NCBI GenBank assembly: GCA_005879535.1 | Contig: VBKI01000069.1 | Location: forward strand, 1 to 57,957 | Direction of reading: 5' to 3' | Length of the DNA stretch: 57,957 nt | DNA from: Deltaproteobacteria bacterium | GTDB lineage: Bacteria; Myxococcota; Myxococcia; Myxococcales; 40CM-4-68-19 | In this document: in pieces, positions 44,204 through 53,177 of the stretch | Numbering within the stretch: the first letter of the stretch is position 1 | Layout: each line of letters opens with the position of its first letter | Made by a program: the position numbers and the translations under genes | The notes under the pieces: generated by a model | Seen by the model: the letters and a program-made list of their open reading frames with translations, nothing else | The model's database searches: none | What the model was told of the DNA's origin: nothing

Positions 44204-44832
44204 CCCTGGGCCCGGTCTTCGAGCAGTAGCGTCTTGATGTCGTTGAGCAAGACCTGCGTCTGCAGAAACGACGTGCTGTAGATCTCCCGCACCGAGCCGC
44301 GCCGATCGATGAGGAACACCTTCAGCACGTGCGAGAGCGAGCCGGTGCCCGCGCGCGGCATCCACACATCCTGACCGAGGCCGCGCAGGAGCGGCTCGGT
44401 CTCGCTGCGCGAGCGGGTGGTGAGGAAGTGCCATGGCACTCCGCCGCCGCCCGACACGAATCCGCGGCGGTACGCGCGCATGACCGCGGGGGTGTCGTGA
44501 TCCGGATCGAAGCTGAGGCTGACGAAGCGCAGCTCCGGAACCAATCCGGGCTGCTCGTCGATGCGCTCCTTCAGCTCTTTCATTCGATGCGTTGCGAGCG
44601 GACAGCCCATCCCGTCGGTGCACTTCGTGTAGATGAGGCTCAGGACCGTCACCTTGCCGGTGGTGAACTGCGAGAACGGCCGGGCCTTGCCTTGCGCATC
44701 GAGGACTGTCCCCGCAGGCGCGGAGATGATGTGCTGCAGCTTGTACGTACCCGGCGCAGGAGGCGCGAAGTCCTGCGCCAGCGCCGCCGCCGAGGCAAGC
44801 AGCAGAGCCAGGGGGCCTGGTGTCTTCATCAT
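44200..44832 (-). CDS. SCO1/SenC-like protein with unusual cysteine spacing
   Basis: A 210-residue secreted thioredoxin-fold protein with a signal peptide (PGPLALLLASAAALAQ). Copper-type ligands are in YTKCTDGMGCPLA and the conserved His in GSLSHVLKVFLID. Normal SCO proteins have CxxxCP; here the spacing is Cx5CP. It is downstream of, and overlaps by ATGA, the SBP56 gene. In methanethiol-oxidase operons an SCO-like gene sits beside the SBP56 gene and is thought to assist copper loading, so the same role is likely here. Confidence 0.85.
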   Translation of the reverse strand: MMKTPGPLALLLASAAALAQDFAPPAPGTYKLQHIISAPAGTVLDAQGKARPFSQFTTGKVTVLSLIYTKCTDGMGCPLATHRMKELKERIDEQPGLVPELRFVSLSFDPDHDTPAVMRAYRRGFVSGGGGVPWHFLTTRSRSETEPLLRGLGQDVWMPRAGTGSLSHVLKVFLIDRRGSVREIYSTSFLQTQVLLNDIKTLLLEDRAQG

Positions 44833-46106
44833 TGGGAGTCGAATGCCGTCTTCAACGCCTTCGACCCGAGCTTCATGTGGTGGGCGCGCCCGAGCTTCTG
44901 CTGGAGGAAGTCGACTTCGAACGCCTGGGTCAGCTCCTTGCCGTCCCACTTGAACCCGCGGAGGAACTGCTCGTTGTCGGCGCCCTTCTTGTCCCAGTTC
45001 GCGAGCAGCGACGAGGTGATATAGACGCGCTTGCCGTCCCAGCTCTGCGAGATCATGTTCACCTGCTTCCCCGTCGCCTTCTCGTAGGCCTGGACCGGCT
45101 TCTCCGGATTGCTGAGGTCGAAGTACCGGGTCTTGCCGTCCATGAATGTGTTGACCCAGAGCCCCTTTCCGTCCGCGCTGATGCTGATGTCCACCGGCAA
45201 GGGGATCTTCGCCGGATCACCGATGTCGGCGACGGCCTGCCCCTGCCAGTTGCCGCTCGCATCCTGCTTGATGAGCCAGAGCTTGGAGGTGAGCGCGGCG
45301 GCGGTGACGGCCCAGTTGTCCTGGGGATTGAGCGACCAGCGGATCTCCAGGGGCGCTCCCGGCACGGCGAGGATCTTCGTCGGTTTCATCGCCTTGAAGT
45401 CCCAGAGGGCCATCGTGCTTCCAAAGTGCTTCATCGCCTCCTGGTCTTTCACCAGCGTGCCGAAGTCCATCATGTAGTTCTTCTGTCCCGTGAAGCTCGA
45501 GGTGAGCATCACGTTCTTCTTGGGATTGATCGCGATGTCGTAGCCATAGCCGTCCCCACCTCCCTCGGTCGGCATCGGGTACTTGGCGATCAGCTTGCCG
45601 TTGTTGTTGTAGAGCGCCATCCCCGTCACACCGCCCTGATCCTTGGAGTTGGAGAGCGCCTGGATCAGCATGCGCCCCGGCAGCGCATAGAAGGTGTGCG
45701 GCCCGACATATCCGGTCTTGGCCGGCAGATCGGAGATGGTCTTCACCAGTCGCGGCTTCGCCGGATTCTTCGAGATGTCGAACACGTAGATCTTGCTGTC
45801 ATCGAGCCCACCGGCCCAGAGGAACCGCCGGTCGTCGGTCAGGCCCATGTGATGCGCTTCACCGCGCGCAGCCACCGAAGCGCTCGAGATGACCTTGCCG
45901 TAGCTGCTCGACCGCGGATTGACGTCCACGGTGACGAGCTTGTCCGACCCGTCACCGAGCCCCTCGATCCCCAGGGCCCAGACGTACACGTAGTCCTCTT
46001 GTCCTTTGATCAGGTTCCCGACGTAAGGCGAGTTGCAGGTCTCGTCCGCGACGGCGATCGAGCTCGCGCCGATCACGAACACCACGATCCAGAAATAGCG
46101 GGCCAT
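44829..46106 (-). CDS. SBP56 / selenium-binding protein, methanethiol-oxidase-like, periplasmic
   Basis: A 425-residue beta-propeller protein with a signal peptide (MARYFWIVVFVIGASSIAVA). Family segments include EAHHMGLTDDRRFLWAGG, VGPHTFYALPGRMLIQALSN and KLGRAHHMKLGSKALKTAF, with metal-binding His candidates. SBP56 homologs in bacteria include MtoX, a copper methanethiol oxidase that makes H2S, H2O2 and formaldehyde. The export signal and the SCO partner fit MtoX. A mauG-like gene usual in mtoX operons is not here. An upstream frame without signal-peptide character was rejected. Confidence 0.85.
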   Translation of the reverse strand: MARYFWIVVFVIGASSIAVADETCNSPYVGNLIKGQEDYVYVWALGIEGLGDGSDKLVTVDVNPRSSSYGKVISSASVAARGEAHHMGLTDDRRFLWAGGLDDSKIYVFDISKNPAKPRLVKTISDLPAKTGYVGPHTFYALPGRMLIQALSNSKDQGGVTGMALYNNNGKLIAKYPMPTEGGGDGYGYDIAINPKKNVMLTSSFTGQKNYMMDFGTLVKDQEAMKHFGSTMALWDFKAMKPTKILAVPGAPLEIRWSLNPQDNWAVTAAALTSKLWLIKQDASGNWQGQAVADIGDPAKIPLPVDISISADGKGLWVNTFMDGKTRYFDLSNPEKPVQAYEKATGKQVNMISQSWDGKRVYITSSLLANWDKKGADNEQFLRGFKWDGKELTQAFEVDFLQQKLGRAHHMKLGSKALKTAFDSQ

Positions 46107-46275
46107 GCGCTCATCCCCTTTCCAAGCGCCCCTGCCGTGCTGCTCCTGGGTGCGCGCGCTGTCAAGACGCGGGCCGTCGAGGCCTTTGCACAGGGCATTT
46201 CCTTTCCTCGGTACTGCCACGCATTTCGCTGCCGGCAGACACTGGTTATAGGATGGCCAGAGCGCTGGGGGGCGC

Positions 46276-46686
46276 ATGCAGCATCCTCTGCAAATCGTTC
46301 TGGTGGTCGACGACCACAGGGATACGGCCGAGATGATCGCGGAGTTCCTCCGCGAAGTCGGATTCGATTCCCATACCGCAAACACCGGCTTGGATGCCTT
46401 GCGCATCTACGACGCGCTGCGGCCCGCCTTGATCATCACCGACGAGTCCCTTGCCGGGACCATCGCGGGCTCGGAGCTTGTCCGCGTCCTCCGGCGCAAG
46501 TACGGCCCGGCGGTCGGCCGCGCTCTGTTTCTCACTGGGGCGCCTGACACGGTGAGCTCGCTGCCGACGGACGTCGTACTGGAGAAGCCGGTGGATCTGG
46601 AGACCTTGATCGCTGCGGTCCGGTCGATCCTCGGCGGCCCGCCCGCCGCGCGCGAATCGGGAGCGGCTGCCTCGGCTCGTCGTTGA
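46276..46686 (+). CDS. Single-domain response regulator (receiver only)
   Basis: A 136-residue CheY-like protein. Acidic pair D12, D13; phospho-acceptor D56 (IITDESLAG); Thr87 and Lys104 (EKPV) complete the active site. It has no output domain; a disordered Ala/Arg tail follows. Divergent from SBP56, with a 169-base gap. No histidine kinase is nearby. Confidence 0.9.
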   Translation: MQHPLQIVLVVDDHRDTAEMIAEFLREVGFDSHTANTGLDALRIYDALRPALIITDESLAGTIAGSELVRVLRRKYGPAVGRALFLTGAPDTVSSLPTDVVLEKPVDLETLIAAVRSILGGPPAARESGAAASARR

Positions 46687-46777
46687 TTCGGGACAGAGTG
46701 CTTCTAGATTGGCGAGCGGAGGTCTGACCGAGGACCGTTCGTGGCTACAAGAAAGGGCGAGCGACTACCGAGGGCGC

Positions 46778-46969
46778 ATGGACCGAAAAGAATTGATCGC
46801 GGAGATCAAGTTGTTGAATCGACTTCTCGATGAGGCACACAACCGCGCTGTTGCTCAGTTTGCCTTGATCGACAAGCTCACGGCAGCGAGCCTCCATGTT
46901 CAGGGTCTCTTGAAGAAGCTCGCGCTGGAAGGCTCGGGCGCCGCCAAGAGGCGACGCAATAAGGGCTAG
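46778..46969 (+). CDS. Small helical protein, unknown function
   Basis: A 63-residue frame, MDRKELIAEIKLLNRLLDEA at the N-terminus and a basic RRRNKG end. It looks like a helical hairpin with no signal or membrane segment. A GAGGGCGC lies just before the ATG. An upstream TTG at 46709 would give 86 residues. It is short and could be spurious, but codon composition is protein-like. Confidence 0.4.
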   Translation: MDRKELIAEIKLLNRLLDEAHNRAVAQFALIDKLTAASLHVQGLLKKLALEGSGAAKRRRNKG

Positions 46970-47005
46970 AGCCAAGCCGTGCCGCCGGTGACGGCCCCGC
47001 GCCAA

Positions 47006-47758
47006 CTACATGTACAGGCCGCCGTTCACGCGGAGCACTTCCCCAGTAATGAACCCCGCCCGGTCCGACGCCAGGAACGCGATCGCCTCCGCCACCTCCC
47101 GCGCCGTCCCCGCGCGCCCCAGCGACGCTCCCTCTGCCATCGCCTTCTTCGCCGCCTCCGGCAGTTCCTTCGTCATGTCCGTCTCGATCCACCCCGGACT
47201 GACCGCATTGACCCGGATGTTCCGGCTGCCCAGCTCCCGCGCCAGCGACTTGGTGAACCCGATCAGCCCCGCCTTGGCCATCGAGTACACCGTCTGCCCC
47301 GCGTTCCCCTGCTCGCCGACGACGCTGGTCAGGTTCACGATGCTCCCCGACCGCTGCCTCATCATGGGGCGCACCGCCGCCTTGCACAGGTGGAAAACGC
47401 TGGCCAGGTCGACGTCGAGCATCCGCCTCAGGTCGTCGGCCTTGTAGCGCATGATCAGGCCGTCGATGGAGATACCCGCGTTGTTCACCAGCACGTGCAG
47501 CCCGCCGAGCTTCTCCACCGTGTCGTCGATGGCCTTCGCGCACGCCTCGGGGTTCGCCACGTCGAACTTCAGCAGTTGGATCGCGGCCGCCCCGGCTCGC
47601 TCGCACTCCGCTCTCGCTTCGTTCGCCGCCGTGTCGTTCCCCGCGTAGGCGATCGCCACTTTCGCGCCGCCCTCCGCGAGCCGCACTGCCGCGGCGCGAC
47701 CGATCCCGCGCGATGCGCCGGTCACGAGCGCCACTTTGTTCTCGAAGTCCTTGGGCAT
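47006..47758 (-). CDS. fabG: 3-oxoacyl-[ACP] reductase FabG-like SDR
   Basis: A 250-residue SDR. TGASRGIGRAAA is the NADP site, Ser-Tyr-Lys are in LTSVVGEQGNAGQTVYSMAKAG, and SPGWIETDMT and the C-terminal RVNGGLYM are typical of FabG, the fatty-acid chain-elongation ketoreductase. A paralog such as acetoacetyl-CoA reductase cannot be excluded. It is alone, divergent from the receiver gene at 47936. Confidence 0.88.
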   Translation of the reverse strand: MPKDFENKVALVTGASRGIGRAAAVRLAEGGAKVAIAYAGNDTAANEARAECERAGAAAIQLLKFDVANPEACAKAIDDTVEKLGGLHVLVNNAGISIDGLIMRYKADDLRRMLDVDLASVFHLCKAAVRPMMRQRSGSIVNLTSVVGEQGNAGQTVYSMAKAGLIGFTKSLARELGSRNIRVNAVSPGWIETDMTKELPEAAKKAMAEGASLGRAGTAREVAEAIAFLASDRAGFITGEVLRVNGGLYM

Positions 47759-47935
47759 GGGGCGCCTCATAGCAGAAATGAACACTCCCGCTGCGATCCG
47801 GGCGGCCGAATGCATGCCCGAGGACCATCGGGCGCTGACCGCTTGCACTCCTCCGGGCTTCGCGGTACGTGCGACCACGGACGCGAGGAGCGCCATGTAA
47901 TCGCGGATTTGGGGGATGGGACGGCGGCGAGGCGG

Positions 47936-48286
47936 ATGGAAATTCTGAATGTCCTGGTAGTCGAAGACGACGCCGATCTCAGGTTTTTGATCGGCGACAT
48001 CTTTCGTGACGTCGGTTGTTCGGTTCGCGATGCCGAGCATGGCCAGCAAGCCCTCGACGTGCTGGAGGGGTGGCGGCCCGACGTGATCGTGCTCGACGTC
48101 GCCATGCCCGTGATGGACGGGTTCACGTTCCTCGCGCAAAAACGGCAGGTTCCTGACCTGACCGACATTCCGGTCGTCGTCGTCAGCGCGACCGCGCGGG
48201 GGCCCATCGACGGGGTCGAATACGTGCTCGCCAAGCCGGTGGACGCGAACCAGCTGCTCCTGGCGGTAAAGCAGCTCGCCGCCTGA
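47936..48286 (+). CDS. Single-domain response regulator (receiver only)
   Basis: A 116-residue CheY-like receiver. Active-site residues: D11, D12; phospho-acceptor D54 (VLDVAMPVMDG); Ser84 (VVSATA) and Lys100 (LAKPVD). There is no output domain. The longer upstream extension of this frame overlaps the FabG gene in antisense and was ignored. The second lone receiver in 2 kb; no kinase adjacent. Confidence 0.9.
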   Translation: MEILNVLVVEDDADLRFLIGDIFRDVGCSVRDAEHGQQALDVLEGWRPDVIVLDVAMPVMDGFTFLAQKRQVPDLTDIPVVVVSATARGPIDGVEYVLAKPVDANQLLLAVKQLAA

Positions 48287-48344
48287 ACCACCTCCAGAGA
48301 TGCATTGCGGCATCCGCCGCGCTCTGGTACGTCGCCTCCGGCAA

Positions 48345-49253
48345 ATGCACATCGGCGTGATCGGCCTCGGCGCCATCGGCGGCGTCACTGCGCAACGACT
48401 GCTGGGGGCCGGGCTCGACGTCGCGCTCGCGGCGGGCCGGCACGCGGCCGAGATGGCCGACAAGTTCCCCCAGGCTCGAATCGGCGCGACCCTTCCCGGA
48501 TCCGACCCATACGGACTGATCCTGCTTTGCGTCCGCAGCCCGGAGATCGAGACGGCGCTGACCCCCGCCGTGCCCCTCCTCAAGCCGGACGGAGCGGTCG
48601 TCTGCCTGCAGAACGGCTTTCCCGAGGAGCGCGTCGCGAAGCTCGTCGGCATGCAGCGCGTGCTGGGCGCCGTCATCGGGTGGTCCGCCACGATGACCGA
48701 GCCCGGCGAGTACGTCGTGACGGGAGGGGGCAAGTTCACCCTGGGCGGCGCCTCCCCGCGCCTCGAGCATGCGCGCCTCGTGCTCCAGCACGCCTTCCCG
48801 GTGCGCGTCACGAACAACCTCCAGGGCGCGCGCTGGAGCAAGCTGGCGATGAACTGCGCCATGTCGACGCTGGGCGCCGTCAGCGGACTCTCCCTCGGCG
48901 AGCTCGCTGCGCGCCGCGAGGTCCGCTCGCTCGCGCTGCGCGTCATCGCCGAAGTCGTCCACGCCGCCCAGGCGCGCTCTGTCCGGATGGAGCCCATCGC
49001 CGGCATCCGGCCCGACGCGTTGGTGAAGCTTCCGGCGCCCGTGGCGCACGCCTCGATCTGGCTCGCGGCGCAGCTCCGGCCGTCGCAGAAGTCCGGGATG
49101 ATCGCCCGCCTGCAGCAGGGCCGTCCCTCCGGCGTGGAGGACCTGAACGCGCTGATCGACGGTTCCCTGAACCGCGCGCTCGTGCGGCAAGTGCAAGAGA
49201 TTGAAAAGGGCCAACGTCGCATCTCGCCGCAGAACCTGGCGGAGCTTTCGTGA
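48345..49253 (+). CDS. Ketopantoate reductase (ApbA/PanE)-like protein
   Basis: A 302-residue Rossmann protein. The glycine motif IGLGAIGG opens the sequence and the substrate domain has KLAMNCAMSTLGAV and SGVEDLNALIDGSL. PanE reduces 2-dehydropantoate for CoA synthesis; homologs may act on other oxo acids. The start MHIGVIG at 48345 is preferred to one 45 bases earlier. Its end overlaps the YfhO-like gene start by 4 bases. Confidence 0.85.
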   Translation: MHIGVIGLGAIGGVTAQRLLGAGLDVALAAGRHAAEMADKFPQARIGATLPGSDPYGLILLCVRSPEIETALTPAVPLLKPDGAVVCLQNGFPEERVAKLVGMQRVLGAVIGWSATMTEPGEYVVTGGGKFTLGGASPRLEHARLVLQHAFPVRVTNNLQGARWSKLAMNCAMSTLGAVSGLSLGELAARREVRSLALRVIAEVVHAAQARSVRMEPIAGIRPDALVKLPAPVAHASIWLAAQLRPSQKSGMIARLQQGRPSGVEDLNALIDGSLNRALVRQVQEIEKGQRRISPQNLAELS

Positions 49254-51466
49254 AAGGCTGGCGCGGCGCGTACGTCGCCGCGGCCGTGCTCGTCGTCGCC
49301 TACCACTACCGCCTGGCGCTCCCCGGCATCGCGCTGATCAACAACGACTTCCGCAGCCTCTTCATCCCCCTGCGCGCCTGCCTGCAGAACACGCTGCGCG
49401 AAGGTTCCTGGCCGTTCTGGCAGCGGGGCATGTTCCTCGGCTATCCGATCCTCGGCGACATCCAGTTCCAGCTCTTCAATCCTTTCACCTGGCTGACGCT
49501 GCCGCTGCACCCGGCGCGCGGCATCACGGTGCAGTCGCTGATCGAGCTTTGTCTCTGCAGCGCCGGGATGGCCTTCTGGATGAAGCAGCGCGGCCTGAAA
49601 GCGACAGAGGCCGTGTTCGCCGGCGCCGCATTCGCGCTCTGCCTCAAGCAGACGGTCCACCTGCATCACTGGACGTTCGCTTCCTCGACCTGCGCCTGGC
49701 CCTGGATGCTGGCCGGCCTCGACGGCTTCGCCGCCACAGGCCGCGCCCGCTTCGCCGTGCTGACGGCGCTCGCCACCGCGGGAACCTGGATCGGGAGCTC
49801 GCCGCAGATGGCGTACTTCGGCACCGGCCTCGCCTTCCTCTATGCGCTGGCGCTCGCTCCGGAGCTCCTCCGCCGCAGCCGCGAGCACGCCGCGGTCGGT
49901 CTCTGTGCAATTCCCATCGGCGTCGCCTTGGCCGCGCCGCTGCTGCTCCCGGTCCACGAGATGAACGCGCTCGGTCCCCGCGGCGCCGGCGTGACCTACC
50001 GATTCGCCGCTTCCTGGAGCTGGCCGGATCGCTCCGTGTGGACGGCGATGCTGCTGCCGCGCGCCTGGGGAGGGCGCCCCGATTTTCGCGGCCCGATGAA
50101 CTACTGGGAGCTTCAGGGCTACCTGGGCCTGCTTCCCATGGCGCTGCTCTTTGCCACTCCGTTGCGCCAGCGCCGCAACTGGCTGCTGCTCGCCGTCGCC
50201 CTTCTCGGTGTCTGGGTCTCCTTCGGCGAACATGCCTGGCTCGATCTGCACCGCTTCGCCGTCCGCTGGGCGCCGGGATACGGCGGCTTTCGCAATCCGA
50301 CCCGCGCGCTGATGCTGACCGCGTTCTGCGTCGCGGCCCTCGCCGCCGAAGGCCTGGACCGCCTGCGCGAGCAGCCGCGCGCCAGATGGCTGGTGCTCGC
50401 CGGGCTCGGCATCGTCGGCATCTGCGTCGCGCTCGCCGCGGCCTTTCCCGCCGGCTACTTCATCCAGGGCTTGCGCGACGACGCGGAGGTGGCGGTCTGG
50501 CTGCTCGCCGCATCGGCCGTGTGGGCCTTCTTCGCCCGCGCCGACTGGCGCTGGGCAGCCGTCGCCATTCCGCTCTTCATCGCCGACGTCAAAGTCCAGT
50601 GCTGGGACTCTCCGGAGGTCGGGCCGGCTGCCCGCGAGGCGCGCGCACTGGAACCGTTCGCCGAGACTGTGCCGAAGGCGCCCCTACCGCGCCGGGTCGC
50701 CGCCGTGCTCGAGTGGGAGGAAGCGAACGCCGTGCTCACGCGCGGCTGGGAAGGCGTCACCGGCTACGGCCCGACGCCCATCGAACGCGTCCTCCGCCTC
50801 TTCGAAGCGACTTGGACCGGCGCCATCCGGCCACAAAAGCAGATCAACGAGGACGAGAACTTCCCCCGCTTCCGCACCGACTCGCCGCTGACGCCGCTCT
50901 TCGCGGCGCCGTTGCTCGTCGCTGACCGCGAGGCCAGCGTCCCCGCCATCGCCCGCGACGGCGCCGTCCGCCTCTACCGCCTGCCCGCCCTGCCGCGCGT
51001 CTTCTGGACGGGCGCATGGCAACAAGCCTCCGACGAACGCTCGTCGTTTCTATTGGCCCAGGCCGCGAGGGGCGCGCTGGCCGTGCTCCCGGAGCCGATC
51101 GCGCAACCGTCGGGTCCACCGGGGCCGGCAACAGCCGCCGAGCACGTCGAAGTCCGCGCCAACGAGGTCACCGCGCAGCTCGCCGCGCCCGCCGACGGCC
51201 TCGCCGTGGTGCTCGAGCCCTGGTTCCCCGGCTGGAAGCTCACCGTGGACGGCGCACCCGCCCCGCTGCTGCGCGCGAATTTCCTCTTCATGGCGACGCC
51301 GCTGAAAGCCGGCGTGCACACGTTGCGCCTCACCTACTTCCCCGCTCGCTTGCTCCCTGGGATCGCCGTCGCCATCCTCGCGGCCGCACTGCTGGTTCTC
51401 CTCTGTAAACTCACGATGCACCGCGTTGACACCCGATCCACCGGCGGCTATTTTCCGCCGCCCTGA
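49250..51466 (+). CDS. YfhO-like polytopic membrane protein
   Basis: A 738-residue protein with about 12 helices in the first 450 residues, then a large soluble C-terminal domain and a final helix. The early acidic loop INNDFRSLFIP and repeated WPWML/GYLGLLPM segments recall YfhO/GT-C membrane glycosyltransferases. GTG start overlapping the panE-like stop. It ends 2 bases before nuoA of cluster 2, so the two may share a transcript. Confidence 0.75.
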   Translation: MKGWRGAYVAAAVLVVAYHYRLALPGIALINNDFRSLFIPLRACLQNTLREGSWPFWQRGMFLGYPILGDIQFQLFNPFTWLTLPLHPARGITVQSLIELCLCSAGMAFWMKQRGLKATEAVFAGAAFALCLKQTVHLHHWTFASSTCAWPWMLAGLDGFAATGRARFAVLTALATAGTWIGSSPQMAYFGTGLAFLYALALAPELLRRSREHAAVGLCAIPIGVALAAPLLLPVHEMNALGPRGAGVTYRFAASWSWPDRSVWTAMLLPRAWGGRPDFRGPMNYWELQGYLGLLPMALLFATPLRQRRNWLLLAVALLGVWVSFGEHAWLDLHRFAVRWAPGYGGFRNPTRALMLTAFCVAALAAEGLDRLREQPRARWLVLAGLGIVGICVALAAAFPAGYFIQGLRDDAEVAVWLLAASAVWAFFARADWRWAAVAIPLFIADVKVQCWDSPEVGPAAREARALEPFAETVPKAPLPRRVAAVLEWEEANAVLTRGWEGVTGYGPTPIERVLRLFEATWTGAIRPQKQINEDENFPRFRTDSPLTPLFAAPLLVADREASVPAIARDGAVRLYRLPALPRVFWTGAWQQASDERSSFLLAQAARGALAVLPEPIAQPSGPPGPATAAEHVEVRANEVTAQLAAPADGLAVVLEPWFPGWKLTVDGAPAPLLRANFLFMATPLKAGVHTLRLTYFPARLLPGIAVAILAAALLVLLCKLTMHRVDTRSTGGYFPPP

Positions 51467-51468
51467 AG

Positions 51469-51849
51469 ATGGACTATCTCTCTCCGTACATTCCGATCCT
51501 CGTCCTGCTCCTGCTCACCGGCGTGCTCTGCACGGCCATCGGCGTGCTCGCGACGGTGCTCGGCCCCAGGCGGATCACGCGGATCAAGGAGACGGCGTTC
51601 GAGTGCGGGTCGCCTTCCACCGGCGATCCACATGCGCGCCATTCGGTGAAGTTCTACCTGGTCGCGCTGCTCTTCATCGTCTTCGATATCGAGAGCGTGT
51701 TCATCTACCCGTGGGCTGCGCTCCTGCGCGACCTGCACGGCGAAGGGCTGGGCTGGTTCGCCTACTTCGAGATGCTGTCGTTCATGGTGACGCTCGCGCT
51801 GGGCCTCGTCTACGTTTGGCGCAAGGGCGCTCTGGAGTTCAACCTGTGA
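51469..51849 (+). CDS. nuoA: Complex I membrane subunit NuoA (cluster 2)
   Basis: A 126-residue three-helix subunit. KETAFECGSPSTGDPHARHS with VKFYLVALLFIVFDIESVF is the family signature. Only 2 bases follow the YfhO-like stop. It starts the second, plus-strand nuo cluster and differs markedly in sequence from the cluster 1 NuoA. Confidence 0.94.
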   Translation: MDYLSPYIPILVLLLLTGVLCTAIGVLATVLGPRRITRIKETAFECGSPSTGDPHARHSVKFYLVALLFIVFDIESVFIYPWAALLRDLHGEGLGWFAYFEMLSFMVTLALGLVYVWRKGALEFNL

Positions 51850-52511
51850 GCGACGACCAGTACCGCCTGCCCATCCTCAAGCCAGAAGGAAACGTTCCGG
51901 AGTCGCCGCGGGTCGGCGGCGAGGAGCAGAACGTCCCGGTGCTCGCCACCCGGCTCGACGACGCCATCGGCTTCTTCGAGAAGAACCTCTCCGATGTGCT
52001 GGGCTGGGCGCGCAAGAACTCCATCTTCCAGTACCCCTTCGTCACCGCCTGCTGCGGCATGGAGTACATGAGCGCGATGGCAGGCCGCTACGACATCGCC
52101 CGCTTCGGCGCCGAGTTTCCCCGTTTCACCCCGCGTCAGGCCGATCTGCTGATGATCGTCGGCACCATCAACGTGAAGCAGTCCCCGGTGCTCAAGCGCG
52201 TCTACGATCAGATGACGGAGCCCAAGTGGGTGATGGCCTTCGGCGTCTGCGCCAGCTCGGGCGGCTTCTACGACAACTACGCCACCCTGCAGGGCGCCGA
52301 CCGCGTCATCCCCGTCGACGTCTACGTCCCCGGCTGCCCGCCGCGGCCGGAGCAGGTGCTCGACGGCCTCAAGATCCTCCAGGACAAGATCCAGAACCAG
52401 CGGCACCGCGCGGCCACCATGGAGAGGGCGCCGGAGGTGCAGCTCGATCTCGCCGCCCGGCAGCGCGAACACAAGACCCGGAGCTTCCTCGGCAAGCTGC
52501 TGGGGAAATAG
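51846..52511 (+). CDS. nuoB: Complex I Fe-S subunit NuoB (cluster 2)
   Basis: A 221-residue N2-cluster protein: TACCGMEYM, FGVCASSGG and [11 protein letters not shown] hydrophilic N-terminal extension of about 50 residues and a Lys/Arg tail distinguish it from the cluster 1 NuoB. GTG start overlaps the nuoA stop. Confidence 0.94.
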   Translation: MSDDQYRLPILKPEGNVPESPRVGGEEQNVPVLATRLDDAIGFFEKNLSDVLGWARKNSIFQYPFVTACCGMEYMSAMAGRYDIARFGAEFPRFTPRQADLLMIVGTINVKQSPVLKRVYDQMTEPKWVMAFGVCASSGGFYDNYATLQGADRVIPVDVYVPGCPPRPEQVLDGLKILQDKIQNQRHRAATMERAPEVQLDLAARQREHKTRSFLGKLLGK

Positions 52512-52514
52512 GCC

Positions 52515-53177
52515 ATGTCCCAGGCGCTGATCGATCTCGTGCGGGAGAAGTTCCCCGAGGCCGTGGTTTCCTCCCACAGCCACCGCGGAGACGACGTGGT
52601 GACGGTCAAGCGGGAGAACCTGGTCGAAGTGATCGATTTTCTGCGCAACGATCCGCAGACCGATCTGAAGCTGCTCCGCCAGATCGCCGGCGTCGACCTG
52701 CTCACGTACCGCAGCGAGATGTCCGGCGGCGCCGCGCTCGCCTCCATCGAGGTGCCGGCGTACGACGTGCAGAACAAGCCCAAGGTCGAGCCGCGCTACC
52801 AGGTCGCCTACAACCTCTATTCGATCACCAGGCACCACTCGCTGCGCGTGCGCGTCGAGCTGCGCAGCGACGACCTGAAAGTGCCCTCGATCACCTCGCT
52901 CTACCGGACCGCCGACTGGTGGGAGCGCTACGTGTACGACATGTTCGGGTTCGAGTTCACCGGGCACCCGAACCTTACGCGCCTCTTGATGTACCCCGAG
53001 TTCGTCGGCTTCCCGCTGCGCAAGGACTATCCCGTCCGCAAGCGCCAGCTCCTCGTCCCCGAGCTGGACTTCCCCGACCTCGTGCGCGGCCCCGGCCCCG
53101 GTCCGGGCGGCGCCGGCGTCCCGATGAGCCAGACGCACGTCGGCCGCGAGAACGTCGATCCGAGCACCTATGACTGA
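52515..53177 (+). CDS. nuoC: Complex I 30-kDa subunit NuoC (cluster 2)
   Basis: A 220-residue subunit. The family signature reads WWERYVYDMFGFEFTGHPNL and then GFPLRKDYPV. The Pro/Gly-rich C-terminal end (PGPGPGGAGVP) is not conserved. Overlaps nuoD by 8 bases. Confidence 0.93.
   Translation: MSQALIDLVREKFPEAVVSSHSHRGDDVVTVKRENLVEVIDFLRNDPQTDLKLLRQIAGVDLLTYRSEMSGGAALASIEVPAYDVQNKPKVEPRYQVAYNLYSITRHHSLRVRVELRSDDLKVPSITSLYRTADWWERYVYDMFGFEFTGHPNLTRLLMYPEFVGFPLRKDYPVRKRQLLVPELDFPDLVRGPGPGPGGAGVPMSQTHVGRENVDPSTYD

Noticed and set aside
47006-50251. A 1081-residue minus-strand frame including FabG
   Set aside because: Only the last 250 residues (47006-47758) are a real FabG; the N-terminal part is antisense to PanE-like and YfhO-like genes.
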